64,000 nucleotides of DNA, from positions 283,501 through 347,500 of the forward strand of contig CAJHNH020002035.1 of the NCBI GenBank assembly GCA_905116865.2, read 5' to 3'. Below are positions 63,237-64,000 of this stretch, in pieces (positions within the stretch are counted from its first letter, which is position 1; the number at the start of each line of letters is the position of its first letter). Below the pieces are notes generated by a model. The model saw only the letters and a list, made by a program, of their open reading frames with translations. It made no database searches and was not told the DNA's origin. The position numbers and the translations under genes are program-made. This DNA comes from Candidula unifasciata. Taxonomy: Eukaryota; Mollusca; Gastropoda; Stylommatophora; Geomitridae.

Positions 63237-63785
63237 CACAGCGAGGTTGCTAGATGCTTGCCTCGGACCTGAAGTTTGTAGGTTCAAATCAGCAACAAGC
63301 CGGATTTTAAAAAAAAATGACCTTGGCGCCCAGGTTGACCCAGCCTAAAATGGCTACCACATAAAGTCCCGAGAAGCAAAGATGGCTGGCATGATGTTTA
63401 CTATATTAACAGAAACATCACATAACCCTTGACCCGTTAGAGTCATAGAGGTGTATTGATGGAAGCACTAGCACATAAAACCCACCATATTTTTCTGTCT
63501 TCCACTTGATGAATAAGTGTATGATAACTTAGTCCTGTCCATTTCCTGATGCTATCATTCCAGGTTCTTCTTTGCCCACCTCTTCTTCGACTACCCCCCA
63601 ATGTTCCTTGAAGTACAGTTTTTGCAATCGAATCATGTCTCCCCACGTGCCCAAACAAAGCTAGCTATATTATCACCACTTTTACTATATTATCCATCAA
63701 TGCCAACTGATCTAAAAAAAAATATGGTCTAGCACTATATGCCCAATACATCTAAGGGCATGAAAGGGATTACTGTACTTTCTAC
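63237..63785 (+). mobile_element. SINE group A, split by a LINE insertion
   Basis: The head and body run from 63237 to 63408 (GAAGTTTGTAGGTTCAAATC, CCCAGGTTGACCCAGCC) and the tail from 63693 to 63785 (ATCAATGCCAACTGATCT, TATGGTCTAGCACTATATGC). The interval between is a LINE fragment flanked by a 12-bp duplication. Confidence 0.88.
63409..63680 (-). mobile_element. 5'-truncated LINE inserted in a SINE, 12-bp target-site duplication
   Basis: The insert is flanked by TTTACTATATTA at 63397-63408 and 63681-63692. The minus strand encodes MFGHVGRHDSIAKTVLQGTL and GGQRRTWNDSIRKWTGLSYH, a LINE ORF terminus, without interruption for about 70 codons. Its relative at 1985-2525 is more decayed. Confidence 0.92.
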
Positions 63786-63829
63786 TTTTACAACTGACTT
63801 TTGAAAGCAAACATACATAATACAAGGAA

Positions 63830-63985
63830 GGGGGTCTCAGTGGTGAAGTGGCCAAGTCGTTTGCCTCATGCTGTGAAGGTCGTGCGTTTATTTCACGGCT
63901 GTGTTATTCCTTTCGCGAGTGCACAGGCACTAGCCATTCTGCAGACAGAGACTGAGCCACCATCGATAAAACCCTAGGGCAACAG
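63830..63985 (+). mobile_element. tRNA-derived SINE, group D
   Basis: Head GTCTCAGTGGTGAAGTGGCC and AAGGTCGTGCGTTTATTTCA, then TTCGCGAGTGCACAGGCAC, parallel to 3187-3430. Confidence 0.75.
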
Positions 63986-64000
63986 AGCAGATCCTCTTGA

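Overview
This is a stretch of animal nuclear genome. It has one long, intron-rich gene on the minus strand with GT-AG introns, very abundant minisatellites and microsatellites, tRNA-derived SINEs and broken non-LTR retrotransposons. Nothing bacterial, viral or organellar is visible. The repeat landscape suggests a lophotrochozoan, most likely a gastropod mollusc; this is inference from repeat style and cannot be settled from the sequence alone.

The gene is the single invertebrate orthologue of vertebrate KMT2C/KMT2D (MLL3/MLL4; Drosophila trr), a histone H3 lysine 4 monomethyltransferase acting at enhancers in the COMPASS-like complex. Twenty-five exons were assembled by matching splice sites and reading phase. 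In transcription order (high to low coordinates) they are: a giant exon of about 5.3 kb (55349-60663) encoding Q-, S- and T-rich sequence and a 22-copy acidic Cys/His repeat; a Met/Pro/His/Gln-rich exon (49742-50945); small exons carrying an LXXLL motif, basic/coiled-coil segments and conserved linkers (47733 down to 28234); the extended PHD finger (26687 to 22521); FYRN and FYRC (21478 to 17499); the WDR5-interacting motif; then SET and post-SET ending at a TGA at 9635-9637. From 50945 to the stop the reading frame is continuous for 1,674 residues. The junction between the giant exon and the next one is out of phase by one base, so a small exon is probably missing from my model. The 5' part of the gene (N-terminal PHD fingers, HMG box, promoter) must lie beyond 64000.

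Positions 1-9634 are 3' flank/UTR: a TA microsatellite, transposon debris, and a large 35-38 bp minisatellite 0.75-2.2 kb past the stop. Introns hold four SINE groups, about 18 non-LTR retrotransposon fragments (including four RNase H tails of one family), and arrays with units of 51, 53, 19/27, 28, 37 and 66 bp.

The most unusual observation is that two intronic minisatellites are built from the exon-intron boundaries of this gene. The 51-bp array after the catalytic SET exon repeats the last bases of that exon plus its 5' splice site. The 66-bp array before exon 47733-47920 repeats the 3' splice site plus the first bases of that exon. Other points of note are the coding Cys/His acidic repeat, a 134-bp near-perfect palindrome, a GC-AG intron inside the SET-proximal region, and a LINE nested in a SINE with a 12-bp target-site duplication. 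I found no new enzymatic or defence system.
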